Made by a program: the position numbers and the translations under genes. From the NCBI GenBank assembly GCA_020736575.1, contig JAGPYM010000028.1, positions 186,001 to 250,000 on the forward strand: a DNA stretch of 64,000 nt, in the 5' to 3' direction. This DNA is from Thelonectria olida. Its lineage: Eukaryota > Ascomycota > Sordariomycetes > Hypocreales > Nectriaceae. The notes below the pieces were generated by a model. It worked only from the letters and a program-made list of their open reading frames with translations, searched no databases and had not been told where the DNA came from. Below, in pieces: positions 33,483 to 43,841 of this stretch. The first letter of the stretch is position 1, and each line of letters starts with the position of its first letter.

Positions 33483-35301
33483 GCTACGAGAAGAAGGGGA
33501 CGATTGTGGCGGTGATTTTGAACAGCCCCGCATGGACCAGAGCTTTCATGGACAATCATGGTTTAGACACGATCAGGTTCAATTGGCATCAAGTCTAGGA
33601 GCTCGCATGCACACTTCTTGGGCGGAACGGGTGAATAGAGGATACTGGGCGATTTACAGACAGTATTAAGGAATATGGGGAGATGGATATAGATTCAAAT
33701 ACGCTGAGGATACAGCATGTACATAGTTCAACTTCTTTTCAGCATGATGTCTTTAACGTCGGGTAGCCCTACGACGAACAATAAATATGGACCCCTTGGA
33801 GTCCTGGACACGAGGGTGGACCTATTCCTAGGAGGTTGGGGGACTTCGGGGCTGGAGGAAACCGCCTGCAATTCGCTCTAGTTAGCGCCGTGTTCTCACT
33901 AGCTTCTAGCCTCAACCTCAATTTGTCAGGCATCCTTTGTTGTACATGAGTGGAGTTGCTCGGGTGTTGGATGTCGATCTGGCAACAGTACTGACTTTAA
34001 GGACAGCTCTATTGTATAATATCACAACCTGTCTCAAGGCAAATACTATACCGCCAACGACTCTTGGTTGGTCCTTGTGAGGTCTGCGCCAACAAGACAC
34101 TTGGGCAGCAAGCCTTAGTGCAGTATCGGGGGGCTTCCGTCGTCAGAAGTATCTTCTTGCCCGAAGAAAAGCCACAAGGCACATCCTAGCCTCTGCCCCT
34201 GCATTTCTGGCTCGGAGCTCGCCTACTCTTGCTAATTTAGGAGCGCTAATAGAGAATGCCTCATGTCCCAGCGAAGGAACCCGTCATTATTCCCGAGGCC
34301 TATTTGGCTCAGGGAGATGTCAAGTATCGACGCAAAGATGCCGGCCATTTAATACCTCTATAGATCATAAGTTGTTGGGTTCTGTGGTCTTAAGTATTAA
34401 GGATGAAATTCTAGTCTCCCTAAGGCCCTTCCCAGGTCTATCAGCTTGATTCTTACCGCTCGGGTCGTCAGCTCCGAATTTTCATGTGGACATTCCACTC
34501 CGTTTCTTATTATTGCTTCTTATTCGTATTAAAACATGGAGTGACCTTAGTGACCTAGTGCCATTGGTACATATGCAATGGTACGGAAGAGGGAAAGGCT
34601 CAAAGCCCCTGCCTTGGCTGGAAAAACCAAATTAACCCAAAAGCATAACCAGCCCATCGACTAACCCAGCACATCATCTGTTGGTCTTTGAGGGCGGACC
34701 GGTGCTAACCAGCCACACCGCTTGCTCGTCCATCGCGATTCGAGAGTAAGATAGGCTTTCGAGGCGGGTTGGGAGGCGGGCGACGTACATTGGGCGACGT
34801 ATATCGGGCGACGATACCCTCGATCACTCTCGGAGCCCAGTATTCTACTTCCAGGTTCTCACTGTGCAACTCGTCCAGCCTTCCCGAGCAGTGGGATTGA
34901 CCGGCCCCATAGCGAGCAACAGCGACCCGCCTATTATGTCCATTACTTCGTACGGTAGGCATCACCATACCTCACCAGGCTCTTCATGTTTTGCGTGATC
35001 ATGCTCCAGAACCCCACCTCGGAGCAGGGGTAATAAGTGATCTGGGAGGGCATAACGGAATGTCGTGTCCAGATCGACCGACTTAGCGCTGTTGAGTCAC
35101 CACGCCTGGACCACACCTTGATTCTTACCTCGCAGTCTTGTCAGTTGGGGGCTGCTGATATAATATCTTAGCTAAGCGGACTCAAATTTGATAACTTGTG
35201 CACTCAATTTCTCACATAAACTCGGCATTCCCCGCTCAAACTCTTTACTTCCAATTCCACATCTTCACTATACTCTTATCCCTCATTAAAGGCGCGCCAA
35301 T
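33483..35301. other. Intergenic (~1.8 kb), nothing recognised
   Basis: Short frames only (plus 33472-33669, minus 33918-34100, minus 34705-34968). No motif, repeat or RNA structure was identified. Confidence 0.4.
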
Positions 35302-35850
35302 ATGACGAAATCCCCGCCCAAGCCTGCCCAGCAGAGCCCCAAGAACCAAGAATGGCCGAGCACGGATGACGTGGACTCCCTCGACCTGAACATTGCGAAG
35401 CTGCTCGCTGCCTTCGTCCTGGCCCTTAGAACCGATCCGAAATGTGATACCAAGGCACCGAAATCCGAACAGTCTGTGAAAGCGTCCGCGGGTCGCAAGG
35501 GCGCGCAATGGAACAACTGTGTTGCAGGAGACGGATTCACCCAGATTAACGGAAATCGCTTCATCCTGAACAGCGAGCTTTCCCAGTGGCTTGCTGCGAA
35601 ACCCCTGAACCCTTGCATCCACAACGGGCCGGTCAAGCTGGGGCGAGGTAAACAGGTCAATGGTCACATCATAGAGTATGCTGGAGACGTGGAAGGGGCA
35701 GTTTTCCCAAACATCGAGTGCGACGAGTGGAACGATCCAGTGACTTTGCCCTTCACTTCATCGAACCCTGGACACCAGGGGTCCCAGATCAATGGTATTG
35801 AGATCCGTATTGGCGGCTGGAAGAAGGTCGATGGAAATACAGGTCTCTAG
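35302..35850 (+). CDS. Hypothetical 182-aa protein
   Basis: Single-exon frame from the ATG at 35302 to a TAG at 35850, preceded by a CT-rich leader. The N-terminal ~65 residues are Lys/Pro/Ser-rich and look disordered apart from one helix (DLNIAKLLAAFVLALR). The C-terminal ~110 residues look like a compact beta-rich domain (TQINGNRFILNSELSQWL, GPVKLGRGKQVNGHIIEYA, INGIEIRIGGWKKVDG). No signal peptide. Family not recognised. The opposite strand is also open but motif-free. Confidence 0.6.
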   Translation: MTKSPPKPAQQSPKNQEWPSTDDVDSLDLNIAKLLAAFVLALRTDPKCDTKAPKSEQSVKASAGRKGAQWNNCVAGDGFTQINGNRFILNSELSQWLAAKPLNPCIHNGPVKLGRGKQVNGHIIEYAGDVEGAVFPNIECDEWNDPVTLPFTSSNPGHQGSQINGIEIRIGGWKKVDGNTGL

Positions 35851-36198
35851 AGATTGCGCATGTGTTCATAGAAAGAGCGGCAGTCGCCACGTCTTGCAAA
35901 TACCATGCAGTCATCGCGCTGGCTTTCAAGGCATCTCGTTAGTTTAGTTTAATTCTGCGTGGGAAATCAAATTAGACTAATCACCGAAGATACGAGGGAG
36001 AAGGTAGCTAGAAGAAGTGAACAACGGTGCTGAAGGGCCTTTGGAAAGTGGATGACGGTTGATACAGGTATCAAAAAGAAGCATGGGATGTCTAAAAAGA
36101 AGAGAGCCCCCGCCATGTGATGCTGATTCTTCCATCTACGTGAATGACGGTGATATGTATATAAACCGACGGTATGGCAGTCACAAGTCCGCACAGCT

Positions 36199-36545
36199 TA
36201 GGAGAACTCCAAGCTTTCAACATGGGGTATGATGGTGATATAGCAGTTACTGCGGCAAGGGTGAAGGAGGGTTGTTTTGTAGAAAAGCCGAACCTGATTG
36301 TGTTTGAAGACAGTAAGATGAAGATGGAGGATCTACTATGACCTGACATGTGAGTTACTTAGTAAGATTGCCGTTGGGAAAAAGCAAAGAGAAATTCTGT
36401 CAGTGAGCTAATCGCTCTCTAGGACGGAATAACGCTGATGCTATCCAACTTGTTCCCCGCCTCTCCCTCTCCCCTCTCACATCTCCCGACAGCTCAAAGC
36501 TGAACCCGAGTAGATGGAGAACGTCGAGGTTAGAGTTGTTCCTTT
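36199..36545. repeat. Duplicated F-box promoter region, copy 2
   Basis: Partner of 28266-28760. It retains the leader and ATGGAGAACGTCGAG but no F-box coding sequence follows; similarity fades after about 36600. Confidence 0.65.
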
Positions 36546-37375
36546 CACACCCTGCCGACTTAACCATGCTCACCATCACTCACATTTTGGCCAACTACGT
36601 AAACAGGTTAGCCGGTTTGCTCTTTCAGGTACCAGTACCAACATACGGTGTATGACAATAAAGAGACAAGTTTGATAACAATAGCCACCGTAACGCGCCC
36701 GATCCGTCTTCGTGCAGGAGCTGCCATGTTGTCTTTTGAGGACAACAGGGGAACATACCGTGTTCATCTACTACCGTGTGTAGGAGTCTTCTTACTTTGT
36801 GAAGTTGTGTCATCGGGCTCATATGCTATGGCAGCCCTTGTGGAAGATGAAATAAGTAGATCTAGAAATTGTTTGTTTTATTTTATCCCAAAAATCACCA
36901 AAATGCAAAACTAACACACTTCGTGCCGATGTTTTCCTAGTTCGACCTCACCCAAATGTCCATTCCAGAAACAACAGTTCTTAAGTCTAGCACACTCCTA
37001 GCTCAAGCAGTGCGTAGTAATTCCTTAAGAAGACTCCCCCAGGCTCATTAATAAAGACTGATGTGGGCACGGGTGCAAGGAATGTCCCGGCAGAACCATC
37101 CAATGACGGCAAAGGCCGGAAAGGAAGCGCCTCAAAAGGTGAGTTGCCCAGATATGGGAACAGGCCCTTCAAATACAGTAGACTGCATCAGATTCGGATT
37201 TTGAAAAGTGGTACCAACTGGCGTATTTGCCATTGGTGGCGTGGTGGAGGATCCGGTATAGGGCCCCAGACGGCTTTGTCGAGCTCGTCCTTACAAATCG
37301 CCTAGAGCCGCCACCTACTTCTCGAACAGACACGACAGATTACCAACTCCTGTGTTCTTCTCTAACATCCTCTTT
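36546..37375. other. Intergenic, nothing recognised
   Basis: Short frames on both strands, no motif. Confidence 0.4.
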
Positions 37376-38721
37376 CTATTGTTTCAGAGGCTGATAATCG
37401 CTGTAGTTTGAGTACCAATACTCATACATAGGCTTGCGCGGGGTAGTGACGTTGACTGGAAGGCTCTCGATCGGCTGAGCGCTCATGTCTGAATTTCCCA
37501 TACGATAGGTAAAATAAGTGGTCGCATAAGGAGTATTACACGGCGTTACCACATTGACTGGAGGGCTTACCATTGGTAAGTAGGGCGTTGCCTTGGGCTT
37601 CTGGGGCAGTTGGATTTCGCTGTACTCAATCTGCATTTGATTGGCGAAGACAAACTCCATCGACTGAAGGTGTGTGTCCTGGCCCTGCAGGGCTGCGTTG
37701 GGCTGGGCTGCGTTGTGCTGAGCTGCGGCTTGCTGGGCTACGGCTTGCTGGACTGCGTTCTGCTGAGCTGCGTTCTTGTTGGCTTTGTTCTTGTTGGCTT
37801 TGTTCTTGTTGGCTTTGTTCTTGTTGGCTTTGTTCTTGTTGGCTTTGTTCTTGTTGGCTTTGTTCTTGTTGGCTTTGTTCTTGTTGGCTTTGTTCTTGTT
37901 GGCTTTGTTCTTGTTGGCTTTGTTCTTGTTGACTTTGTTCTTCTCGGCCTTGGTTTGTCTATGGTACTGGCAATTAGTCTTGGAAGTGGGGGATGTGTTC
38001 GATTCCAAAGTCGTATGAGAAGGTCCGGGGCCTGCGATGGGCACGCCAATCGGGCCAACTCTCTTGCTCAACTCCTCTTCGATGATACATATCTCTTGGT
38101 CAACGACATGTGAGAATTCGTTCTTGAGAGTGAAGACGACGTAAGCTGAGCCCGTAATATCAGACGGGCAACGAAAATTGATGGCATACAGTCCGCCTCC
38201 GAACGGTGTGCCACGGTTGAGGACCGTGGATCTTTCGTTGAAATGGAGCTCTGCTTCCACAAACTTTGCATTTGTCCAGCAGCGTGCTGCAGCCATGAAG
38301 ACGCCGGTGGTGTTGGGGGTCACCGACCAAAGGGTCTTGCTTGGATACGGGAATCGAAGCTTCCTGGATAACAGTGAGTGCGGAGCAATGGGAATGGTCA
38401 AGAGAGTGTCTCTTACAGCTTCTGGTCCTTTGTAGAATGCTTCATTTCCTGCCACTCGCGGTTTTCACAGTCGAATTTCAGCAAGGCGTCCACAATCTGC
38501 TCATAGTCTCTGGGAGCATAGGGTATGGTGCAGACGCAGGTATTGTTCTTGATAAACTTGATGCCAGGAGTAGACGAAGAGCTGAAGTGACGCGTGCCAA
38601 TATCGACTTGGTACTCAATGATTTGAATGGTCTTGGATAGCTGTGCGGCATTTCGGTTGCTCTCCTCATAAGCTGGCGGAGGGAGAGGAGAGAGGTCAGG
38701 AGGATGAGATTGAGGGTCCAT
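37376..38721 (-). CDS. PPxY protein with KNKAN pentapeptide repeat
   Basis: Minus-strand exons 38721-38417 and 38363-37376, with a 53-nt GT...AG intron, give 430 aa; an ATG at 38784 would add 21. The N-terminus has a PPPAYEE motif (PPxY). The first ~260 residues form what looks like a beta-rich folded domain (TIQIIEYQVDIGTRHF, FIKNNTCVCTIPYAP, KLRFPYPSKTLWSVTPNTTG, LYAINFRCPSDITGSAYVVF). A KNKVN unit then leads into ten perfect KNKAN repeats, an AQQ/AQH-rich stretch and a Pro/Tyr-rich tail (about 100 aa). The repeat is highly basic and probably disordered or nucleic-acid binding. Function unknown. Confidence 0.7.
37772..37936. repeat. 15-bp coding tandem repeat (11 units)
   Basis: Unit TTCTTGTTGGCTTTG on the plus strand, ten near-perfect copies plus a variant (GACTT for GGCTT), encoding KNKAN on the minus strand. 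Perfect DNA identity implies recent expansion. The array is also open on the plus strand, which creates misleading hydrophobic frames. Confidence 0.95.
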
Positions 38722-39379
38722 TGCGACGACGGTTGTGGACTGTAAAGGTAGATGTGAATTGGGAAAGATGGCTGGGGATGGCACTGGTGTTACTCGTTCG
38801 ATTGAACTTGCGTTTCTGGTACCTACTGCAGGTACTAGTACGGGTAGCGATAGGAGACTGGGATAAACGTGAGCTGGGTGAGTTTAGAGCGTTCGCTTAT
38901 TCGATGCTTACCCAGGGTGAACGGTCGAAGAGTAACCAAGGTTCTTGGGAAGCTGGCAGCTCAATACAAAGTGCAACACTGGCTTGTAAGATGGGTGATG
39001 GGAAAAGGAAAGAGTTCACATTTAACCAGTCTGGTTTCCCCGCTCCCTTTTCGCCTGCATCTTGGTTCTCCTCAACCACTCGCGAACTCATTGGTCAAAT
39101 CGAGTGGCAGGAGGGCGGCACACATGACCGGCCAACAAGGAAAGCGCGAGAATGTCTCAGATTGTTGATATCACCCTTCCTTCCTATTGAGTACACGGAG
39201 GGCTTAGGGTCCTGGCGGTTCTGAAGTACTGGTTGCCGTCATGTCTGCTCGGTTCCGCTTGTGTTGATGAAGCTGCAAGGGAAGAAAAACGACCCGAGAG
39301 AAGCTAGTCCAATGTGACCGAGATAAGCAGAGAACCAGTGACGAGGCCAAAGATGAAAGGGAGGAAAGGCAAGCAATCC
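38722..39379. other. Intergenic, nothing recognised
   Basis: Promoter side of the KNKAN gene; only short frames. Confidence 0.35.
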
Positions 39380-39865
39380 TTAGCTGGAAGAGACTAAGAT
39401 TTTCACAGTGCACCCCGTCGCGTCAACAGTCCACGAGACCTTTGGCCGGAGTGTGTTTGCGCCTTTCTCCGACCCAGCTGCCACAATCTCGCCGTGGTCA
39501 ATGCGTCCGGACCAGGGCATTTGCCAAAGACTCGCCTTATCCATTTCCCAGTTGGGAAATTCGATGGTTGATTGTCCTTCAGGGTGCAACCTTGTTTGCC
39601 GGCGAAAAAGTTGCATCCGCTGCTCAGGATTGGGGCTCCCCTCACACCAGACGCACGGCCATGGCCCTGCAAGGATAATGCGGCACGACACAGTACGTAC
39701 AGTACTCACAGGGCCGGTCCCCGTTGTGGAGCCAGCTGCATCTCGACCAAGTCGATGCGGAACAGTACCACCCTGGCTCAGGGTCTGACGCCGATCAATA
39801 AAGTGCAAGGCAGGGCGTGTCGGAAGTGGGCTTGCCTCGTTAGCGTCCCTATCAAGAGTCACCAT
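39380..39865 (-). CDS. Hypothetical ORF, weakly supported
   Basis: Minus-strand frame from an ATG at 39865 to 39380 (161 codons). The C-terminal half looks coding (STIEFPNWEMDKASLWQMPW, then RIDHGEIVAAGSEKGANTLR). A strong GTGAGT donor near 39715 and a TTGCAG acceptor near 39674 suggest a 43-nt intron that would move translation into another open frame ending at 39403. I cannot decide between the two. Family unknown. Confidence 0.3.
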   Translation of the reverse strand: MVTLDRDANEASPLPTRPALHFIDRRQTLSQGGTVPHRLGRDAAGSTTGTGPVSTVRTVSCRIILAGPWPCVWCEGSPNPEQRMQLFRRQTRLHPEGQSTIEFPNWEMDKASLWQMPWSGRIDHGEIVAAGSEKGANTLRPKVSWTVDATGCTVKILVSSS

Positions 39866-40870
39866 TCAGACGGCAAGGATCGCCTGGGCTAGCATGAAAT
39901 GCTCGTCAATGCAAAACGGTGGCTGGCTGAGTACCGTGTACGCTGCTATTGTCTCAGGGAGACAACAAGGGGCCAACATCCTAAGACGGCAAGCCAGCGA
40001 GAGAGAACACAAGACTCGACAAGGAGAATATGCAACTGACAAAATAAGCTAATCACGAGGGGCCGTGCATGTAGACCAAGCACCCTTGGGTGTGCAAGAC
40101 AGCCAACCTCCCGGGCCCCCGTCTCATCAGGAGCACAAAGGACAGAGTAAGTTTAGCTAAACGGCACAATCAGGGGAGGCAGACTGGACAAAGGAACGCG
40201 CGTGTTTTCTCTATTACCTATCCCGCCCGCAGCTCTCCAGTGATCCGGCGCCCGTTCTAAGCAGCTTCATCGGCAGCCCACAGCGAATATCAACCCGGGA
40301 GAAATGTCGTCAGACTCGTTGGCGTCTTCCCGGTCCAATGCCGCACAGCTGTCAGCACCACCATTCTCACCGTCACCCCCCGCGAGCCGAGCCAACCGCC
40401 CGCAGTAACAGCAACCTTGCCACTGACTTTGCACTTCATCAGGAGTCCATGTTCGAGTAGAGGAAGGACGCCAAATACCCGCAAGTCTTTTAACTAAATC
40501 AGCTCTTTCCATAGATAATACATTCTCCAACAACATTAGACTTTAGGTTACTCACTGCTCCCTTTTGTTAGTGATCCCGACCATCAACAATATAGCCAGC
40601 ACAGGTCAAATGCATTAAGCCTCGAGTGTGGCAGGGGGTGTGGAAATTGACAAAGGCCCTGACAGTTCTTTACAGTGCATCTATGGGGCTTTAGCACTGT
40701 TTTATACCTGCTTACCATGATTAATTTGAGTGATTTTCATGTACACAGTAGCCCAAAATCTCCACTTATCAAGCCGCCCTGGCGCTAAATTAGCAGGTAC
40801 ATGGTGCCCCCAGAACCCAACGATATGTTGTAAGTCAATGAGAAAGATTGAGGGTCAATCCATTAATCAA
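39866..40870. other. Intergenic, with dispersed repeat copy 2 at 39893-39965
   Basis: 39893-39965 resembles 17119-17190 (shared TGCAAAACGGTGGCTGGCT-like core). The rest shows no gene. Confidence 0.4.
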
Positions 40871-41310
40871 TTGTGCTTGCTGCACCTCACTTCTGCTTGC
40901 CGTACCTCGATTCTGCTTGCCACACCTCGATTGTGCTTGCCGCACCTCGATTCTGCTTGCCGTATCTCGATTCTGCTTGCCACACCTCGATTCTGCTTGC
41001 CGTATCTCGATTCTGCTTGCCACACCTCGATTCTGCTTGCCGTATCTCGATTCTGCTTGCCACACCTCGATTCTGCTTGCCGTATCTCGATTCTGCTTGC
41101 CACACCTCGATTGTGCTTGCCACACCTCGATTCTGCTTGCCACACCTCGATTGTGCTTGCCACACCTCGATTCTGCTTGCCACACCTCGATTCTGCTTGC
41201 CGTATCTCGATTCTGCTTGCCACACCTCGATTGTGCTTGCCACACCTCGATTGTGCTTGCCGTACCTCGATTCTGCTTGCCGTATCTCGATTGTGCTTGC
41301 CACACCTCGA
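40871..41310. repeat. 20-bp minisatellite, 22 units
   Basis: Exactly phased 20-bp units, consensus TTCTGCTTGCCACACCTCGA. They vary at two places: base 3 (C or G) and bases 11-16 (CACACC, CGTATC, CGTACC, CGCACC). From 40951 to 41110 the CGTATC and CACACC types alternate strictly, forming four 40-bp higher-order units. Because 20 is not a multiple of three and no unit contains a stop in any phase, every frame on both strands stays open, producing large spurious frames. A diverged last unit (41311-41330) ends in CAG just before the JmjC-like gene. Confidence 0.97.
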
Positions 41311-41353
41311 TTCTACTTGGCTTCTTGCAGGCCCACATCACATCAATGGCGCC

Positions 41354-42923
41354 ATGTCGCCCATAGTGATCGATCAAGAACTCCGACAGAAATTCGCGGA
41401 CTGGCTTCAGTCGCCTGGCTGCGATCCTTGCCCCCGGTGCAAATGGACAAAGAAAGGGAATAAATATACAAAACCACAACACCTCAGAGAAGCACATCAA
41501 CTCAAAGTATTTGATGTAAAACCCCCCAAGAACGGGACCCATCTATTGATTGCGACTTTTGTGGAAAGAACCACCTCCGATCTCACAAGACGAGATGCAG
41601 ACAAAAGCGAATTAAAACCTACGTTAAACGAGCCAACTCAATGCTAAAAAATGCCGAACAAGAACTCGAGACAGCGATCATGGAAGCAAAAACTGGAACC
41701 AGGCTCAAAAACGACTTAGAGGAGTCGCTCAGGAACCTCAAGTCATCTGTGACAGGAGAACCAATCACGGTTACCCAGTTCAAGAAGTTTCAAGGGGAGG
41801 GCCGCACCAACAAGTTCGTCATTTGTTCCATCCAAGAGGCCAAGGAGATACTGAAAGGTATGCTAGAAGGCCGCCACACTCTACTCTTGCCGCTTTTAGT
41901 CTCGCCTAGTCCCAAGGAGACATCACAAGATCGCATCAATTTTCTGGAGCTTGTAAACGATATAAGATCCATAGCTCATGCCGACGTTTTCGACTCTGGA
42001 AAGCCCAATACGACTCGAGAACCAGAAAGAATGGAAGGAAGCGAAGCAATGCGAAGACTCCTCAGTTCCAAAGAACCTCCCATCAACATGTTGAATGAGC
42101 CTATATGTGGAGAGCGCCCCTCGTTTCCTCCCGCGGAAGATCTGGAGGGGGACCTTAATGATCTCAACTTGCTCCGTCGCATATATTCCGAGGTCGAGAA
42201 ACTTGGGAAGACACTGCCCACAGATCTTGTCGACTCAACTGAGAAACTGTTAGCCGGCAGCCGTTTTGCGGTATCCTCATGGCATATTGATTATCTCCAT
42301 CTACTTACGACTGTGAGAGTGGAAAATGGGGCGGCATTCTGGCTCATGTGTCCAGGAATGTCCCTTGAAGAAGTTGAAAACTTCGCTAAGTCAAGAATTA
42401 GTCCAGAAAATCCTCTTGCAATATACTTGGAGGCTGGAGATGTACTGGTTCAACCACCTGGAGTTCTTCATTTTGTTATTAAATATCTGGCCACCTTGAT
42501 ATCATGTTGGATGAGGTGGTGCACACATAGTATACCCAACATCTTGGAACAGGTGCAGTTGGAACTAAGACATCCTGACATTACGAACCAGGGCATGCCT
42601 ACCGGGTTTGTTCCAGTTATGGAGGAGATTCTGAGCCGCTGGGCACGCAACGACAAGGGTTGGCAATGGCCCGATAAACAGTACTTCACAGAGAGTTTAT
42701 CGCAATTCGAGGTACGAATTCCGGTGCAGACGCATTATATCCAGCTAACAGCTTGAATTAGAGTATCAGGTCAAAAATAGAAGGAGGAGAGGGCCCCGGT
42801 CGAGATGCAAGTGGGAGAAATAGCAAAACCAACCAGCGGAAGACCAAGGGTTCAACCAAACGCATGTATGCGTCTAAGCGGGGGACAACTACAAGAAATA
42901 AACGCAGGAAACAGACTGCGTAG
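41354..42923 (+). CDS. Zinc-finger/JmjC-like cupin protein (three exons)
   Basis: Exons 41354-41506, 41569-42711 and 42762-42923 give 485 aa. The N-terminus has CPRC followed by HLREAH, then a His/Cys/Arg-rich stretch (NHLRSHKTRCRQKR), compatible with one or two zinc fingers. A helical middle follows. Near residues 255-360 there is a JmjC-like arrangement: INMLNEP, then WHID (His ~290, Asp ~292), FWLMCPGM, AIYLEAGDVLVQPPGVLHFV (His ~352). These are the three expected Fe(II) ligands of 2-oxoglutarate-dependent oxygenases. The last exon encodes a Lys/Arg-rich tail (KRMYASKRGTTTRNKRRKQ), likely a nuclear signal. The first intron (62 nt) could instead be coding with a one-base slip, since its other frame reads CDFCGKNHLRSH, a zinc-finger-like string. 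Likely nuclear; substrate unknown. Confidence 0.65.
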
Positions 42924-43841
42924 GAGAAATTCGATTTCATATAATGGCGTCAGGCCCAAACCATATCTTGAGTCGCGATAGCATGTCGTCGTCGAAAATG
43001 AATTTCTTATTGGGCCTATTCGATATCGTGTGAGTGAGTACATATCTATGAGGAAGACCAAGATGGAATGCATACTCCAATCCCTAACTAGCTTTTCCAG
43101 TGATAAGCTTACACTCATTTTAACATCAGAGGTCTTAATTCTATCGCGGTCTTTTTTTTTTTTTTGGTGATTTTGATATGAATTATGATGCTGGGTGGGA
43201 TACAGATAAAATACGCTTGCTGTTGCCTGATCATTTTGTGGCCCGAGCCCAGCACGTGACTGTAAACAGTCACATGACTCCAAGTGTGGTCCATGCGGAG
43301 AAACATTCAACATTCATTGGCGGACACTCTTCGCGGCCGTTACTAGCAGATATGTTCGTTCAACGAGTTAAAATTGAAAGCAAGTTGGCTTTGCCACGGC
43401 AATCCACAATATGCCGTTCCTATCTGTGTTTATTCAACACCGCAAGACATTCGTCTACGTATCCGTAGTCTAGTGGGTATCCCCATTGCTCGTGACTTCC
43501 CCACTTGCTACTACGCGTCTACTTTCTCCAATCGTCACGCAATCCCCGCGCTTCTCACAACGCAACGATCTCTATTCCGGTCCTGTGATATTGGCAGTCG
43601 ATTTGCTCTGCATTGAATGTCGTAGTGCAGCCAGCATATGCTATCCCTCGACCATGCGACGAACTGAATGAACCACGCTCAAGCAGAGGTGTGCCGTTGC
43701 TTGGTAATGGGAAGTTTCAAATCTCGCTCATAAGTTGTTGTCTCACCTGTGTACGTGTTGCACCTTTGCTGGAGCACCATATTCGGGAAAAACACATTGA
43801 ATTCCGCGAGGAGAAGTCGCCTCAGGTACGAGCACACCAGC
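42924..43841. other. Intergenic, with a 14-T run and a palindrome
   Basis: A T14 run lies near 43152-43165 and a perfect inverted repeat at 43256-43273. No gene was recognised; the frame at 43613-43873 may be leader of the next gene. Confidence 0.4.
43256..43273. promoter_or_regulatory. Perfect palindrome containing a forkhead-type motif
   Basis: GTGACTGT-AA-ACAGTCAC, with 8-bp arms; its centre TGTAAACA is the canonical forkhead recognition sequence, and CACGTG abuts it on the left. It lies about 580 bp upstream of the 432-aa gene. A candidate protein-binding site only. Confidence 0.3.

Noticed and set aside
37573..38113. Plus-strand frames made of repeated Leu/Phe/Cys pentapeptides in the KNKAN gene
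   Set aside because: Shadow of the 15-bp repeat; the minus frame has a full gene with matching intron.
41507..41568. Frameshift at the C6 run in the zinc-finger/JmjC-like gene
   Set aside because: A canonical 62-nt intron explains the frame change more simply; kept only as an open alternative.
40730..41647. Large open frames on both strands across the 20-bp repeat (hydrophobic on plus, Gln/Arg-rich on minus)
   Set aside because: They are produced by the stop-free 20-bp minisatellite; all six frames are open there, and only the part from 41354 has protein character.
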